From assembly GCF_040869035.1 (NCBI RefSeq), contig NZ_CP162100.1, positions 1,364,001 to 1,428,000 of the forward strand: a stretch of DNA of 64,000 nt, in the 5' to 3' direction. Position 1 is the stretch's first letter; every line of letters starts with the position of its first letter. Shown in pieces: positions 27,621 through 36,779 of the stretch. A model generated the notes under the pieces. It worked only from the letters and a program-made list of their open reading frames with translations, did no database searches and had not been told where the DNA came from. The position numbers and the translations under genes were made by a program. The DNA comes from Vibrio sp. NTOU-M3 (GTDB lineage: Bacteria; Pseudomonadota; Gammaproteobacteria; Enterobacterales; Vibrionaceae).

Positions 27621-27635
27621 GCTGATCGGATCAGC
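27621..27635. promoter_or_regulatory. 15-bp palindrome before ydiJ
   Basis: GCTGATC-G-GATCAGC is a perfect inverted repeat ending 21 bp upstream of the ydiJ ATG. The one-base centre favours a DNA-binding operator over an RNA hairpin. No known regulator is matched. Confidence 0.4.
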
Positions 27636-27656
27636 GCAGTAGAGGGCAGGAAGCAA

Positions 27657-30600
27657 ATGTTACCAAGACTTCATATCCATTCTGATGTCGACCCAGTAGT
27701 ACAAAAATTTTTGGAAGAGCTGCGCAATGCAGGCTTTACTGGCGACATTGAAACTCAATATTCTAGCCGTTTAGCTGTTGCAACAGACAACAGTGTATAC
27801 CAACAACTTCCTCAAGCGGTTGTTCATCCTAAATCGACGCAAGATGTGGCTTTAATTGGCAAATTGAGCACGGCCACGGCTTATGAGCGAGTCACGTTTT
27901 CACCGCGAGGTGGTGGTACTGGAACAAACGGACAGTCTTTGACCAAAGGTGTGGTGGTTGATCTTTCTCGTCATATGAACAAGGTATTGGAAGTTAACCC
28001 AGACGAAGGTTGGGTCCGAGTCCAAACTGGTGTGGTGAAAGATCAGCTCAATGATGCCGTAAGGCCCTATGGTTTTTTCTTCTCTCCGGATTTATCAACC
28101 AGCAACCGAGCAACGCTTGGCGGTATGATCAATACTGATGCTTCGGGGCAGGGTTCTTTGAAATATGGCAAAACGTCAGATCATGTTTTATCGCTACAAG
28201 CGGTTTTTGCGGATGGTTCGATATTAGAATCCGATATGAGTCATGGCTTACCCGAAGAAGGTGAGTACGCATTTCGTGCCCTTAAAGTGACGGAACAGGT
28301 GTGTCGCGATAAGCGCACGCAAATTACGGCTAAGTTTCCACCATTAAATCGGTTTTTAACAGGTTATGACTTAAAAAATGCCATCACCGAAGACGATGCA
28401 TTTGATATCACAAGAGTGTTGTGTGGCGCCGAAGGCTCACTTGCCTTTATCACCGAAGCGAAGCTAAATCTCACCCCCATTCCTAAACTGCGTACGCTAG
28501 TCAATGTGAAATACAACAGCTTTGATGCTGCTTTACGGAATGCGCCGTTTATGGTGGCGGCCGATGCCTTATCAGTTGAAACCATCGATTCAAAAGTACT
28601 TAATCTCGCTAAGCAAGATATTGTTTGGCATACGGTGAGCGACTTATTGATGGATGTCGAAGGCAAAGAAATGCTCGGCATCAATATGGTTGAATATGCT
28701 GGGCAAGATGAAGCAGAAGTCAATCGCCAAGTGCAGGCGCTTTGCGACAAATTAGATGCGATGACGCAGGCGGGAGAGGCCGGGATTATTGGTTATCAAG
28801 TTTGCAGTGACTTAGCCTCAATTGGACGTATTTACAACATGCGCAAGAAGGCGGTTGGTTTGCTTGGTGCTGCTAAAGGGCGTGCTAAACCCGTTGCTTT
28901 TGCGGAAGACACGTGTGTACCTCCCGAAAATCTGGCGGACTTTATCGTTGAATTTCGTCAGCTGCTTGATTCGAAAGCACTTAATTATGGCATGTTTGGG
29001 CATGTGGATGCGGGTGTGCTTCACGTTAGGCCTGCGTTGGATCTGTGTGATCCAAAGCAAGAACGTTTGATGCATGACGTTTCTGATGAAGTGGTCAAGC
29101 TTGTCGCTAAATATGGCGGCCTGATGTGGGGTGAGCATGGTAAAGGGTTCCGTTCTGAGTATGGACCTGAGTTCTTTGGGCAAGAGCTATTTACTGAGCT
29201 TCGACGAGTCAAAGCTGCCTTTGACCCTCACAATAAAATGAATCCGGGTAAAATTTGTACGCCGTTAAACAGTGATGCAGAACTCGTCAAAGTGTCGGAC
29301 ATAAAACGTGGTTACTTTGACCGACAAATAGACGTTCAGGTTAGAGACAGTTTTAAGCAGGCGATGGAATGTAATGGCAATGGTCTGTGCTTTAACTACG
29401 ACACCTCATCGCCGATGTGTCCTTCTATGAAGGTAACGGCCGATCGTCGCCATTCACCAAAAGGAAGGGCTGGTATTGTTCGTGAATGGTTGCGCCAACT
29501 GACAGAGCAAGGCGTCGATATTCTCGATTTAGAAAAACAGGCTCTAGATTCAACCGCTTCCATCAAAACGTTGATAGAACGAGTGAGAAACTCGCTCAAC
29601 AAACGGCATGAATATGATTTTTCTCATGAAGTGTATGAAGCCATGAATGGTTGTTTGGCGTGCAAAGCGTGTGCGAGTCAATGTCCGATTAAAGTGGATG
29701 TTCCGAGCTTCCGCTCTCGATTCCTAAATATTTACTACTCAAGATACCAGCGACCAATGAAGGATTATTTGGTGGCTAACATTGAAACCATGTTGCCGTT
29801 GATGGCGAAAGCACCCCAAGTGGTCAATGGCGTGCTTAAGCAGAAATGGGTTCAGCAATTGACAGCATCAACGGTTGGTTACATTGATGCGCCATTGATG
29901 TCAGTCCCTACGTTACAGCACAGGCTCGCGGATCTTGAAGAGTTTGATTTGCAGACGTTGGCCGCGATGTCGAAAGAAGACAAGGCACAACGGGTATTGA
30001 TTGTTCAGGACCCTTTTACTAGTTTCTATGATGCGAGTGTGGTCGAGGATTTTGCTAAACTGGCTATTAAGCTTGGAAAAATACCGGTTCTATTGCCATT
30101 TAAGCCAAATGGTAAGGCACAACATATTAAAGGCTTTTTGCAACGTTTCGCTAAAAATGCGCAGACCACAGCCATGTTTCTTGAGCAGGTCGCCGACCTA
30201 AACATTCCACTTATTGGCGTCGACCCCGCATTGGTTCTGTGTTATCGCGATGAATACCAAGAGATCCTTGGTGATAAACGCGGCGATTTTGAGGTTTTAA
30301 CTGTTCATGAATGGCTAGAGCCGAAGTTGGGTGAATTTGAACAAAGTACAGAACCTAAATCTGATGAATGGTATCTACTGGCTCACTGTACTGAGAAGAC
30401 GAAGCTACCCAACGCTGAGAAAGAGTGGGGTGCGATTTTTTCTCACTTTGGTGCCAAACTGGTTACTGTCCCTGTTGGCTGCTGTGGTATGGCAGGAACG
30501 TTTGGCCACGAGGTAGATAAGCTAGAGATGTCAAAAGAGATCTATGGCTTGAGTTGGCAACCAAGCTTAGCTAAATTGCCCAAAGAGCGCTGTTTGATCA

Positions 30601-30686
30601 CCGGATATTCATGTCGAAGCCAAGTCAAACGTTTTGAAAACTTAGTCACCAAGCATCCGTTGCAAGCTTTGCTTCAGTTAGTTTAA
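27657..30686 (+). CDS. ydiJ: YdiJ-type FAD/Fe-S D-2-hydroxyacid dehydrogenase
   Basis: A 1009-residue flavoprotein, close in length to E. coli YdiJ (1018), which oxidises D-2-hydroxyglutarate. The N-terminal FAD-binding type 4 domain has SPRGGGTGTNGQS and LGGMINTDASGQGS; the central FAD-linked oxidase domain ends MNPGKICTP. Cysteine clusters for Fe-S centres follow (CNGNGLCFNYDTSSPMCPS; CLACKACASQCP). The C-terminal part has a CCG-type motif (VGCCGMAGTFG). It is soluble or peripheral to the membrane. A terminator follows directly. Confidence 0.92.
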   Translation: MLPRLHIHSDVDPVVQKFLEELRNAGFTGDIETQYSSRLAVATDNSVYQQLPQAVVHPKSTQDVALIGKLSTATAYERVTFSPRGGGTGTNGQSLTKGVVVDLSRHMNKVLEVNPDEGWVRVQTGVVKDQLNDAVRPYGFFFSPDLSTSNRATLGGMINTDASGQGSLKYGKTSDHVLSLQAVFADGSILESDMSHGLPEEGEYAFRALKVTEQVCRDKRTQITAKFPPLNRFLTGYDLKNAITEDDAFDITRVLCGAEGSLAFITEAKLNLTPIPKLRTLVNVKYNSFDAALRNAPFMVAADALSVETIDSKVLNLAKQDIVWHTVSDLLMDVEGKEMLGINMVEYAGQDEAEVNRQVQALCDKLDAMTQAGEAGIIGYQVCSDLASIGRIYNMRKKAVGLLGAAKGRAKPVAFAEDTCVPPENLADFIVEFRQLLDSKALNYGMFGHVDAGVLHVRPALDLCDPKQERLMHDVSDEVVKLVAKYGGLMWGEHGKGFRSEYGPEFFGQELFTELRRVKAAFDPHNKMNPGKICTPLNSDAELVKVSDIKRGYFDRQIDVQVRDSFKQAMECNGNGLCFNYDTSSPMCPSMKVTADRRHSPKGRAGIVREWLRQLTEQGVDILDLEKQALDSTASIKTLIERVRNSLNKRHEYDFSHEVYEAMNGCLACKACASQCPIKVDVPSFRSRFLNIYYSRYQRPMKDYLVANIETMLPLMAKAPQVVNGVLKQKWVQQLTASTVGYIDAPLMSVPTLQHRLADLEEFDLQTLAAMSKEDKAQRVLIVQDPFTSFYDASVVEDFAKLAIKLGKIPVLLPFKPNGKAQHIKGFLQRFAKNAQTTAMFLEQVADLNIPLIGVDPALVLCYRDEYQEILGDKRGDFEVLTVHEWLEPKLGEFEQSTEPKSDEWYLLAHCTEKTKLPNAEKEWGAIFSHFGAKLVTVPVGCCGMAGTFGHEVDKLEMSKEIYGLSWQPSLAKLPKERCLITGYSCRSQVKRFENLVTKHPLQALLQLV

Positions 30687-30692
30687 AAATAT

Positions 30693-30717
30693 AGCCCGGC
30701 GAATTGCCGGGCTTTTT
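30693..30717 (+). terminator. Rho-independent terminator after ydiJ
   Basis: An 8-bp stem (AGCCCGGC / GCCGGGCT), loop GAATT, then TTTT. Confidence 0.9.
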
Positions 30718-30732
30718 GCAGGAGGGGGGAAT

Positions 30733-31194
30733 ATGAAGGTACTAGAATTAAAAGTGCCACCAGTGGCACTTTTTGTCGTTATGTTGGTGTTGATGTATCG
30801 GCTTGCTCGGGAGTTTTATAGCATGCATGTAACAGTTCAGTATGCAGGGTGGGCTTTATTTATTGCAGTAATTGTAGCTGGGTTTATTGGCTTGTCTGGT
30901 GTGTATGAATTTCGAAAAGCTAAGACGACGGTTAATCCGGTGAAAATTGAAACAGCGTCTGCAATTGTTGATTCAGGTATCTTCGCTTATACGCGCAACC
31001 CAATGTATTTAGCCTTAGTGATTTTGCTTATTGGTTTTGCCATTTGGTTGCAAAATGTCCTCTGTTTATTGGGCCCAGTATTCTTTGTTCTGTACATGAA
31101 TCGCTTTCAGATTCAACCGGAGGAGCGGATGCTTGAACAATTATTTGGACATGCTTATTTACAATATAAACAGAGGGTTAGACGGTGGGTCTGA
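30733..31194 (+). CDS. Isoprenylcysteine carboxyl methyltransferase-like membrane protein
   Basis: A 153-residue integral membrane protein with about four helices and the ICMT/PEMT family SAM-binding signature: YTRNPMYLALVILLIG, then the C-terminal PEERMLEQLFGHAYLQYKQRVRRW. GGAGGGGG precedes ATG 30733. Bacterial members methylate unknown small or lipid substrates. It lies after the ydiJ terminator and has its own start signals. Confidence 0.87.
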   Translation: MKVLELKVPPVALFVVMLVLMYRLAREFYSMHVTVQYAGWALFIAVIVAGFIGLSGVYEFRKAKTTVNPVKIETASAIVDSGIFAYTRNPMYLALVILLIGFAIWLQNVLCLLGPVFFVLYMNRFQIQPEERMLEQLFGHAYLQYKQRVRRWV

Positions 31195-31329
31195 CCAGTT
31201 AATGATAAGTGTCACATAATTGAGTTTCACATCACTCAAATGAATGAAATTACCTCCTATAACATTGTGTTTTATAAATTGAGTCAATATTATTTTCGGG
31301 AATAATTATTATTAACAAGGAATCCATGT

Positions 31330-32895
31330 ATGGAAAACAAAATTCCCGTTTTGTTGGCAGCAGGCTGTTTGGGTCTGTCTTTTTCATCTAGTGCGTCAGA
31401 TGTAACCCCAAGAATTATTGGTGGTACGGAATCTCCGGCAGGCCAATGGCCGTTTGTAACAGCGTTAGTTAAAGCGAGTAAAAGTGGTGGAGAAGGCCAG
31501 TTTTGTGGTGCGAGTTATATCGGAGAGCGTTATGTAATGACAGCCACTCACTGTCTTACCAATACTTTGGCACAAGACATTGAAGTGATCATCGGTAAAC
31601 AAGATTTAGCGTCTGCGACAGATGCGGATCGATATGCAATTAAACGTATTTATTTGCATGAAGATTACGATGAAAGCAGCGCATTGCAAAATGATATTGC
31701 TATTCTCGAATTAGAAAGAGATGTTGCAGGTGGAACTGCGGTTACTCTCGCGGAGTCGACGTTGAGAGAGGCTCTTGCTCCAGGGCAAACCCTCACTGTT
31801 ATGGGGTGGGGAGATATGGATCCATCGCCGGCTTTCGATGGGCCTTCAAAACTACACCAAGTTGATGTTGAGTTGATCAACCAAGCCTCATGTACAGGGG
31901 CGGGTGGCAATTATGCCTCGATTGAAGTGAATGCATTTTGCGCCGGCCTTGAGCAAGGTGGGAAAGACTCTTGTCAAGGTGACAGTGGTGGCCCGATCAT
32001 TGTGAATGATGGTGGCGTGGCCAAACAGTTGGGTATCGTTAGCTGGGGTGAAGGATGTGCTGTAGCAGGTCAGTATGGCGTTTATGCTAACGTGAGCCAT
32101 TTTGCCGATTGGATTGCAGAAAAAACCAGTGGTTTCAGCTATGACCAAATAAACTGGGCAGATGTTCAGGCTCTGGGTAGTTATGAATATAGTTTTGTTT
32201 ATGAAAATAACACAGGGAATAGTATTACCCTCAGTTCACCAACGGTGACAGGAGGAAGCATCGTTTCTTCTACCTGCGATCAACCAATTGCATCAGGCTC
32301 TAGCTGCTCCGTAACAATTAACTACACCATCAGTGATTATGGACAATCTCATGCTGAATTGGTGATGAATAATGACCAAGGTTGGGCTCCAATCAAATCA
32401 AGAGTTTACTTTGAGGGCCGTCAAGTCGCTTCTTCAGGACTCGCGAATGCGGTTTCCATACCTAAGGCAAATGTCTTTAGTAACGGTTTTGAGTGGCGAG
32501 TAGAAGGGAGCGAGTTGAGTTCTGCGGCGATCGGTGATCGTCAAGAATCAGCCCTAATTATTACGGGAATTCCTCAAGGTAGCTTAACTGTCGACATTTC
32601 AGTTTCAAGTGAGCCTGGGTATGATGCTGCGTTCATTTTTGTAAATGGTGGTTTCATCAAGCGCATGACGGGAGTTGATAGACAAACACTTGAATTGCCT
32701 TTAAGCAATGTCAGCGGCAATAAGCTTGAAGTCTTTTATGTAAAAGATGGCTCAAATGCTATGAATAGCGACAAAGTTACCATTCACTCAATGCGACACA
32801 GTAGCCAAGCAACACCATCAGATAGCGGTGGTGGTTCGTTTGGCTTATTGGCACTTTTCGGTCTAGGGCTTTTATTCCGACGTCGTCAAGCCTAA
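31330..32895 (+). CDS. Secreted trypsin-like serine protease with GlyGly-CTERM, copy 1
   Basis: 521 residues. A signal peptide is followed by a very short propeptide ending PR|IIGG, the usual trypsin activation cut. The S1 catalytic triad is His in TATHC, Asp in LQNDIAIL, and Ser in SCQGDSGGP; the Asp six residues before Ser predicts cutting after Lys or Arg. After about residue 265 there is a beta-sandwich accessory region with paired cysteines. The C-terminus is SDSGGGSFG, a hydrophobic helix, and FRRRQ: the GlyGly-CTERM signal cleaved by rhombosortase after type II secretion, as in V. cholerae VesB. It is first of three tandem paralogues, each with its own terminator. Confidence 0.93.
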   Translation: MENKIPVLLAAGCLGLSFSSSASDVTPRIIGGTESPAGQWPFVTALVKASKSGGEGQFCGASYIGERYVMTATHCLTNTLAQDIEVIIGKQDLASATDADRYAIKRIYLHEDYDESSALQNDIAILELERDVAGGTAVTLAESTLREALAPGQTLTVMGWGDMDPSPAFDGPSKLHQVDVELINQASCTGAGGNYASIEVNAFCAGLEQGGKDSCQGDSGGPIIVNDGGVAKQLGIVSWGEGCAVAGQYGVYANVSHFADWIAEKTSGFSYDQINWADVQALGSYEYSFVYENNTGNSITLSSPTVTGGSIVSSTCDQPIASGSSCSVTINYTISDYGQSHAELVMNNDQGWAPIKSRVYFEGRQVASSGLANAVSIPKANVFSNGFEWRVEGSELSSAAIGDRQESALIITGIPQGSLTVDISVSSEPGYDAAFIFVNGGFIKRMTGVDRQTLELPLSNVSGNKLEVFYVKDGSNAMNSDKVTIHSMRHSSQATPSDSGGGSFGLLALFGLGLLFRRRQA

Positions 32896-32910
32896 TACAA
32901 ACAAAATGGA

Positions 32911-32937
32911 AAACACCCGCTTTATGCGGGTGTTTTT
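32911..32937 (+). terminator. Terminator after protease copy 1
   Basis: Stem AAACACCCGC / GCGGGTGTTT with a 5-nt loop, followed by a T run. Confidence 0.88.
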
Positions 32938-33121
32938 ATTTATAGTAACGGCGTTATTGCAAATTAACTTGGAATACATGTCACTCTCGATATGAACTGC
33001 GTCGCATTTAAAACCTTGCCTTGATCTGTATATCACTAAACTTTTATCGTTCGATTGTTTCTCTCCATTTAGATGAATAACATTTACCAATCAGAATGTT
33101 ACAAACAAAGGAATGGTTGTC

Positions 33122-34741
33122 ATGAGAAATAATCTAGCCACGCTGATGGCGATGAGCTGTTTAGCAGTACCGAGTCTGGCTTTGGCGACGGATGTTGCTC
33201 CAAGAATTATTGATGGAACGCCAGCTTCATCCTATGACTGGCCGTATATGGTGGCATTAGTTGAAGCTGGCAAGAATAACTTTGATGGGCAATTTTGTGG
33301 CGGTAGCTTTATTGGTAAACGCTACATTTTGACTGCGGCACATTGTGTTGATGGCGTTGATGCACAGCAAATTGAAGTGTTGGTAAATACCGATGATCTA
33401 AATTCAGGTGGGGCTCGTGTTAGTGTAAACAGTATTTATGTTCATGGGAGCTATTCATCATATTGGTTAGATAATGATATTGCTATCGTCGAGCTATCCC
33501 GCGAGCTTGAGTCTCATGAAGCAACGCCAGTAACTTTAGCAGCTTCAAGTACTCGAAATGAAACACCAGCTGATACATGGTTGACGGTTGCAGGTTGGGG
33601 AACCACAGAGCCGGAAGGGATTCATGTAAGACCAAACCAATTACAACAAGTGGATATTCAGTTAGTCGATCAACAAAAATGCTTTGAGGTTCATGGTGTT
33701 TCGAGCAGTGAAGATAGCGTTAGCTTTTGTGCCGGACTACCTCAAGAAGGGTATGATTCCTGCCGCGGTGACAGTGGTGGTCCACTTGTTGTGAAAAGTT
33801 CAGGGGTTCAACTGGGGATCGTGAGTTGGGGGAGTGCACGCTGCGGAGAAGCAAATAAGTATGGTGTATACACAAACTTAAGTTACTACACTGATTGGAT
33901 TGAGAGAAATACTTCCAGTTTAAGTTACAAACCGAGCCAAGATCTCGGGATCCTACCGCATAGTGCATTCTCACATACTTACACGTTAGCAAACTACTCT
34001 GATAACCCGATTACATTTAATCAATATAATTTTAGTGTTAGTCAAGTTAGTTCAATAACCAATAACACTTGCAGTGTCAAAGGTACGCTAAACTCTGGCG
34101 AAACTTGTAATGTGACCGTTCTGATTACTCCGGGCAACTATGGTTCGTATGAAGAAAGCTTATATGTTTCTTATGAACAAAATGGGTATAAGGACGTATA
34201 CCTGACACTTGCTTTTGAAGTGGCCAATCAAGCTTCATCAACCCTAGTCAACGCAGTAAACGTACCAAACGACGGGGTTTACAGTAACGATCATGAATGG
34301 CTTCCGTACTCAAGTGGTATCCGTTCTGGCTATATTGGTGCAAACGAGACATCTATGATTCTTATTGATGGTATTCCAAGTGGTGAGATGACGTTTGATT
34401 TGAAAGTATCAACTGAGTACGTTGATTATTTCAAGGCCTATATCAACGGTAATTTAGTGGAGTCCACAAGTGGTGAGTACGAAACCCCTATTGTTGTTAC
34501 TTTCCATTCTGATTCTAACCGATTGAAATTGGAATACGTAAAAGATGGCTCGATTGATCAAGGTGAAGATGGTGTCTTTCTCACAAATATAGCGTTTAAT
34601 TCTTCAACGAGTTCTGAAGATTCTTCAACGAGTTCTGAAGATTCTTCTTCACAGAGTGGTGGTGATAGTGGTGGCGGTGGTTCTCTTGGCCTAATCTACT
34701 TAATGAGCTTATTACTTTTAACTCGACGCCGATTAAATTAA
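33122..34741 (+). CDS. Secreted trypsin-like serine protease with GlyGly-CTERM, copy 2
   Basis: 539 residues from ATG 33122; AAAGGA is nine bases upstream, whereas the ATG three codons earlier abuts the site. Signal peptide, then PR|IIDG activation site, then the triad TAAHC, LDNDIAIV, and SCRGDSGGP, with a trypsin-type Asp. A cysteine-containing accessory beta region follows. The linker before the C-terminal signal contains two copies of a 7-residue unit SSTSSED, encoded by a perfect 21-nt tandem repeat. The end is SGGDSGGGGSLG, a hydrophobic helix, and TRRRLN, a complete GlyGly-CTERM. Confidence 0.93.
   Translation: MRNNLATLMAMSCLAVPSLALATDVAPRIIDGTPASSYDWPYMVALVEAGKNNFDGQFCGGSFIGKRYILTAAHCVDGVDAQQIEVLVNTDDLNSGGARVSVNSIYVHGSYSSYWLDNDIAIVELSRELESHEATPVTLAASSTRNETPADTWLTVAGWGTTEPEGIHVRPNQLQQVDIQLVDQQKCFEVHGVSSSEDSVSFCAGLPQEGYDSCRGDSGGPLVVKSSGVQLGIVSWGSARCGEANKYGVYTNLSYYTDWIERNTSSLSYKPSQDLGILPHSAFSHTYTLANYSDNPITFNQYNFSVSQVSSITNNTCSVKGTLNSGETCNVTVLITPGNYGSYEESLYVSYEQNGYKDVYLTLAFEVANQASSTLVNAVNVPNDGVYSNDHEWLPYSSGIRSGYIGANETSMILIDGIPSGEMTFDLKVSTEYVDYFKAYINGNLVESTSGEYETPIVVTFHSDSNRLKLEYVKDGSIDQGEDGVFLTNIAFNSSTSSEDSSTSSEDSSSQSGGDSGGGGSLGLIYLMSLLLLTRRRLN
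34600..34641 (+). repeat. Two 21-nt in-frame direct repeats in protease copy 2
   Basis: The unit TTCTTCAACGAGTTCTGAAG-A occurs twice in perfect tandem, encoding the Ser/Thr/Glu/Asp linker ahead of the GlyGly-CTERM. Slippage would change linker length by seven residues and keep frame. Confidence 0.9.
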
Positions 34742-35053
34742 TTATGAATAAAAACCCGCATAAGCGGGTTTTTTAATATTTAGAGTTTTTGAACAATTTG
34801 ATCGCTCAGTAATAATTATTGTTAATTAAGCTTAATGCTTTCATATGGTACTTCTTTCATTTTTCCCTAAAGAAACAATAAGCACAGTCGATAATTCAAT
34901 TGAACATTTAATTTTTACTTATTAATTCATATTGAAACAAACAAATGCGAACGCAATGGAATAATGTTTGTTAATAAGAAATAATAATAAAAAATAATTA
35001 ATAATAGTCAGTTGTGCATATATCATATTTAATATGGTTAAGAGGGTACCATT
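34742..35053. other. Intergenic region between proteases 2 and 3
   Basis: This 312-bp region starts with a terminator (34750-34774) and is otherwise very AT-rich, with poly-A/T and AATAAT repeats near 34980-35015. It probably holds the promoter for copy 3. I see no ORF or operator. Confidence 0.6.
34750..34774 (+). terminator. Terminator after protease copy 2
   Basis: Stem AAAACCCGC / GCGGGTTTT with loop ATAA, followed by more T. Confidence 0.88.
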
Positions 35054-36700
35054 ATGCGTAAACTTAATTGGTTAGTCTTGTATTGTTTATTCATTCCGTT
35101 TTATTCATGGTCATCGACAGTGGTGGAGCCCAGAATTATTAATGGTAAACTTTCAAAAGTTGATGATTGGCCATATATGGTGGCGATCGTGGCAAAAAAC
35201 AGCAGTGCTTTATTCGGGCAGTTTTGTGCTGGAACATTATATAAACAAAAATATGTTATTACAGCGGCCCACTGTTTAACAAAAGTAACAAAAGATGACA
35301 TCGAGCTCGTCGTTGGCATTCACACGCTCAGTAAGGAAGCTGATGAAGGTATCAGACTTGCGGCTAAAAACTTCCGAATCCATGAGGCTTATGAAGCCCG
35401 TTCATTACGTAATGATATCGCAATCATAGAGCTAGAACGGCAAGTGCTTTCCATTGAAGCTCCGAGCGTTGTGTTAGCTCCGGCGAATAAGTCTCAAGAA
35501 ATGGTTGAGGATTCATTATTAACCGTAGTCGGTTGGGGGACTCAAAGCCCAACAGGAAGTAACTCTCGTAGTGATGGCTTAATGCAGGTTAACGTGAACT
35601 ATAAAAGTGATTCAACATGTGCAGCAAACCCTGCTTTTGCGAATGTTGGCGCAGACAATTTCTGTGCTGGGAGGCCTGAAATTAATGGATACGATTCATG
35701 CAGAGGAGATAGTGGTGGGCCTATCGTGTATGCAGAAAAAGGGGTATACAAGCAACTAGGTATTGTCAGTTGGGGAAGCTATCAATGTGGGGATATCAAT
35801 ACATATGGTGTGTACACAGACATTTCGTATTTTTCTAAATGGATTGAAAAGCAAACCTCAGGAGTTATCTACCCGCAAGATATTGAGCTTGGCTATAAAA
35901 GCTTAGGAGCAGTTACTTATACACTCGACTATCAGAATAATACCCAAGAAACGATTTACTTTGACTCGTTTAATATTGTCGTTGAAGGGAGTGGAGATGC
36001 GAACATTCTAGAAAATGGATGTTATCAAGCTTTGGTTCTTCCGCAAGAATGGTGTTCTGTGACGGTAAATAGTACGTCGTGGAGTGTTGGGGATTTAAGC
36101 TATCAAGTAAATGCGCGAGTTAATACTGGAAAAAATATCGTTACATTACCTTCAGTTGTAAGTATTAATTATAGAAATAAAGCAGACGATGAATTACTTA
36201 ATTTATTACCTAATAATGGAAACATATCAATATATCTGAATGATAATCCTTGGGAAAAGATTTCAAATGGGCTACAGTCAGGTTACGTGTCAAATAATGA
36301 ATTATCAGAACTGGTGATCACTGGTTTATCCAAAGGAACTTTAAGTCTAGATATTCAAATCTCATCGGAAAGGTATTTTGATAAGCTCAATGTTTCATTA
36401 AATGGGAAATTATTGGACTCCTTATCTGGTGAGATAGAAGAAAGCCGCACAATTCAGTTTCATAATGAAAATAACACCCTGAAATTTGAGTATTATAAAA
36501 ATGATTCAATCAGCGACGGTCAAGACACGGTATACCTAAGGAATTTTCGTTTAAATGAATCAAGCGAAGTTCCGAGTTCTGAATCCTCTAGTGTCAACAA
36601 TAGTGCCGATAGCGGGGGGGGGGCCTTTAATATTTGGTTAGTATGGCTGCTTATGTTTAGATTTTTAGTTTGCCAGCGTGTACAGGTAAAGATCGCTTAG
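35054..36700 (+). CDS. Secreted trypsin-like serine protease, copy 3, with G10 tract at the sorting signal
   Basis: 548 residues; AAGAGGG precedes the ATG. Signal peptide, PR|IING activation site, triad TAAHC, LRNDIAII, SCRGDSGGP, and a cysteine-bearing accessory region, as in the two upstream paralogues. The C-terminal signal is SADSGGGAFN plus a hydrophobic helix with basic residues (FRFLVCQRVQVK), less arginine-rich than the other two. The three Gly and the first Ala base are encoded by an uninterrupted G10. Loss or gain of one G ends the protein within a few codons, removing the helix. Codon use here (ggg) differs from the mixed Gly codons of copies 1 and 2. Confidence 0.92.
   Translation: MRKLNWLVLYCLFIPFYSWSSTVVEPRIINGKLSKVDDWPYMVAIVAKNSSALFGQFCAGTLYKQKYVITAAHCLTKVTKDDIELVVGIHTLSKEADEGIRLAAKNFRIHEAYEARSLRNDIAIIELERQVLSIEAPSVVLAPANKSQEMVEDSLLTVVGWGTQSPTGSNSRSDGLMQVNVNYKSDSTCAANPAFANVGADNFCAGRPEINGYDSCRGDSGGPIVYAEKGVYKQLGIVSWGSYQCGDINTYGVYTDISYFSKWIEKQTSGVIYPQDIELGYKSLGAVTYTLDYQNNTQETIYFDSFNIVVEGSGDANILENGCYQALVLPQEWCSVTVNSTSWSVGDLSYQVNARVNTGKNIVTLPSVVSINYRNKADDELLNLLPNNGNISIYLNDNPWEKISNGLQSGYVSNNELSELVITGLSKGTLSLDIQISSERYFDKLNVSLNGKLLDSLSGEIEESRTIQFHNENNTLKFEYYKNDSISDGQDTVYLRNFRLNESSEVPSSESSSVNNSADSGGGAFNIWLVWLLMFRFLVCQRVQVKIA
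36614..36623 (+). repeat. Homopolymeric G10 tract inside protease copy 3
   Basis: Ten consecutive G encode the GlyGly part of the C-terminal sorting signal. With 11 G the frame reads ...GGGGL then stop; with 9 G it reads ...GGGPLIFG then stop. Confidence 0.9.
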
Positions 36701-36710
36701 AGTAAAAACG

Positions 36711-36741
36711 ATAAAGCCACCAAATAAATCGGTGGCTTTAT
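36711..36741. terminator. Bidirectional terminator
   Basis: An 11-bp stem (ATAAAGCCACC / GGTGGCTTTAT) between convergent protease 3 and DUF3581 genes. Confidence 0.82.
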
Positions 36742-36779
36742 TAAAGAGAGATTGTACTTTGACTCAAATAGTATGGTGT

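Noticed and set aside
28364..29183. Open frames of 120-130 codons opposite ydiJ
   Set aside because: They are antisense shadows of a long conserved gene with no start signals.
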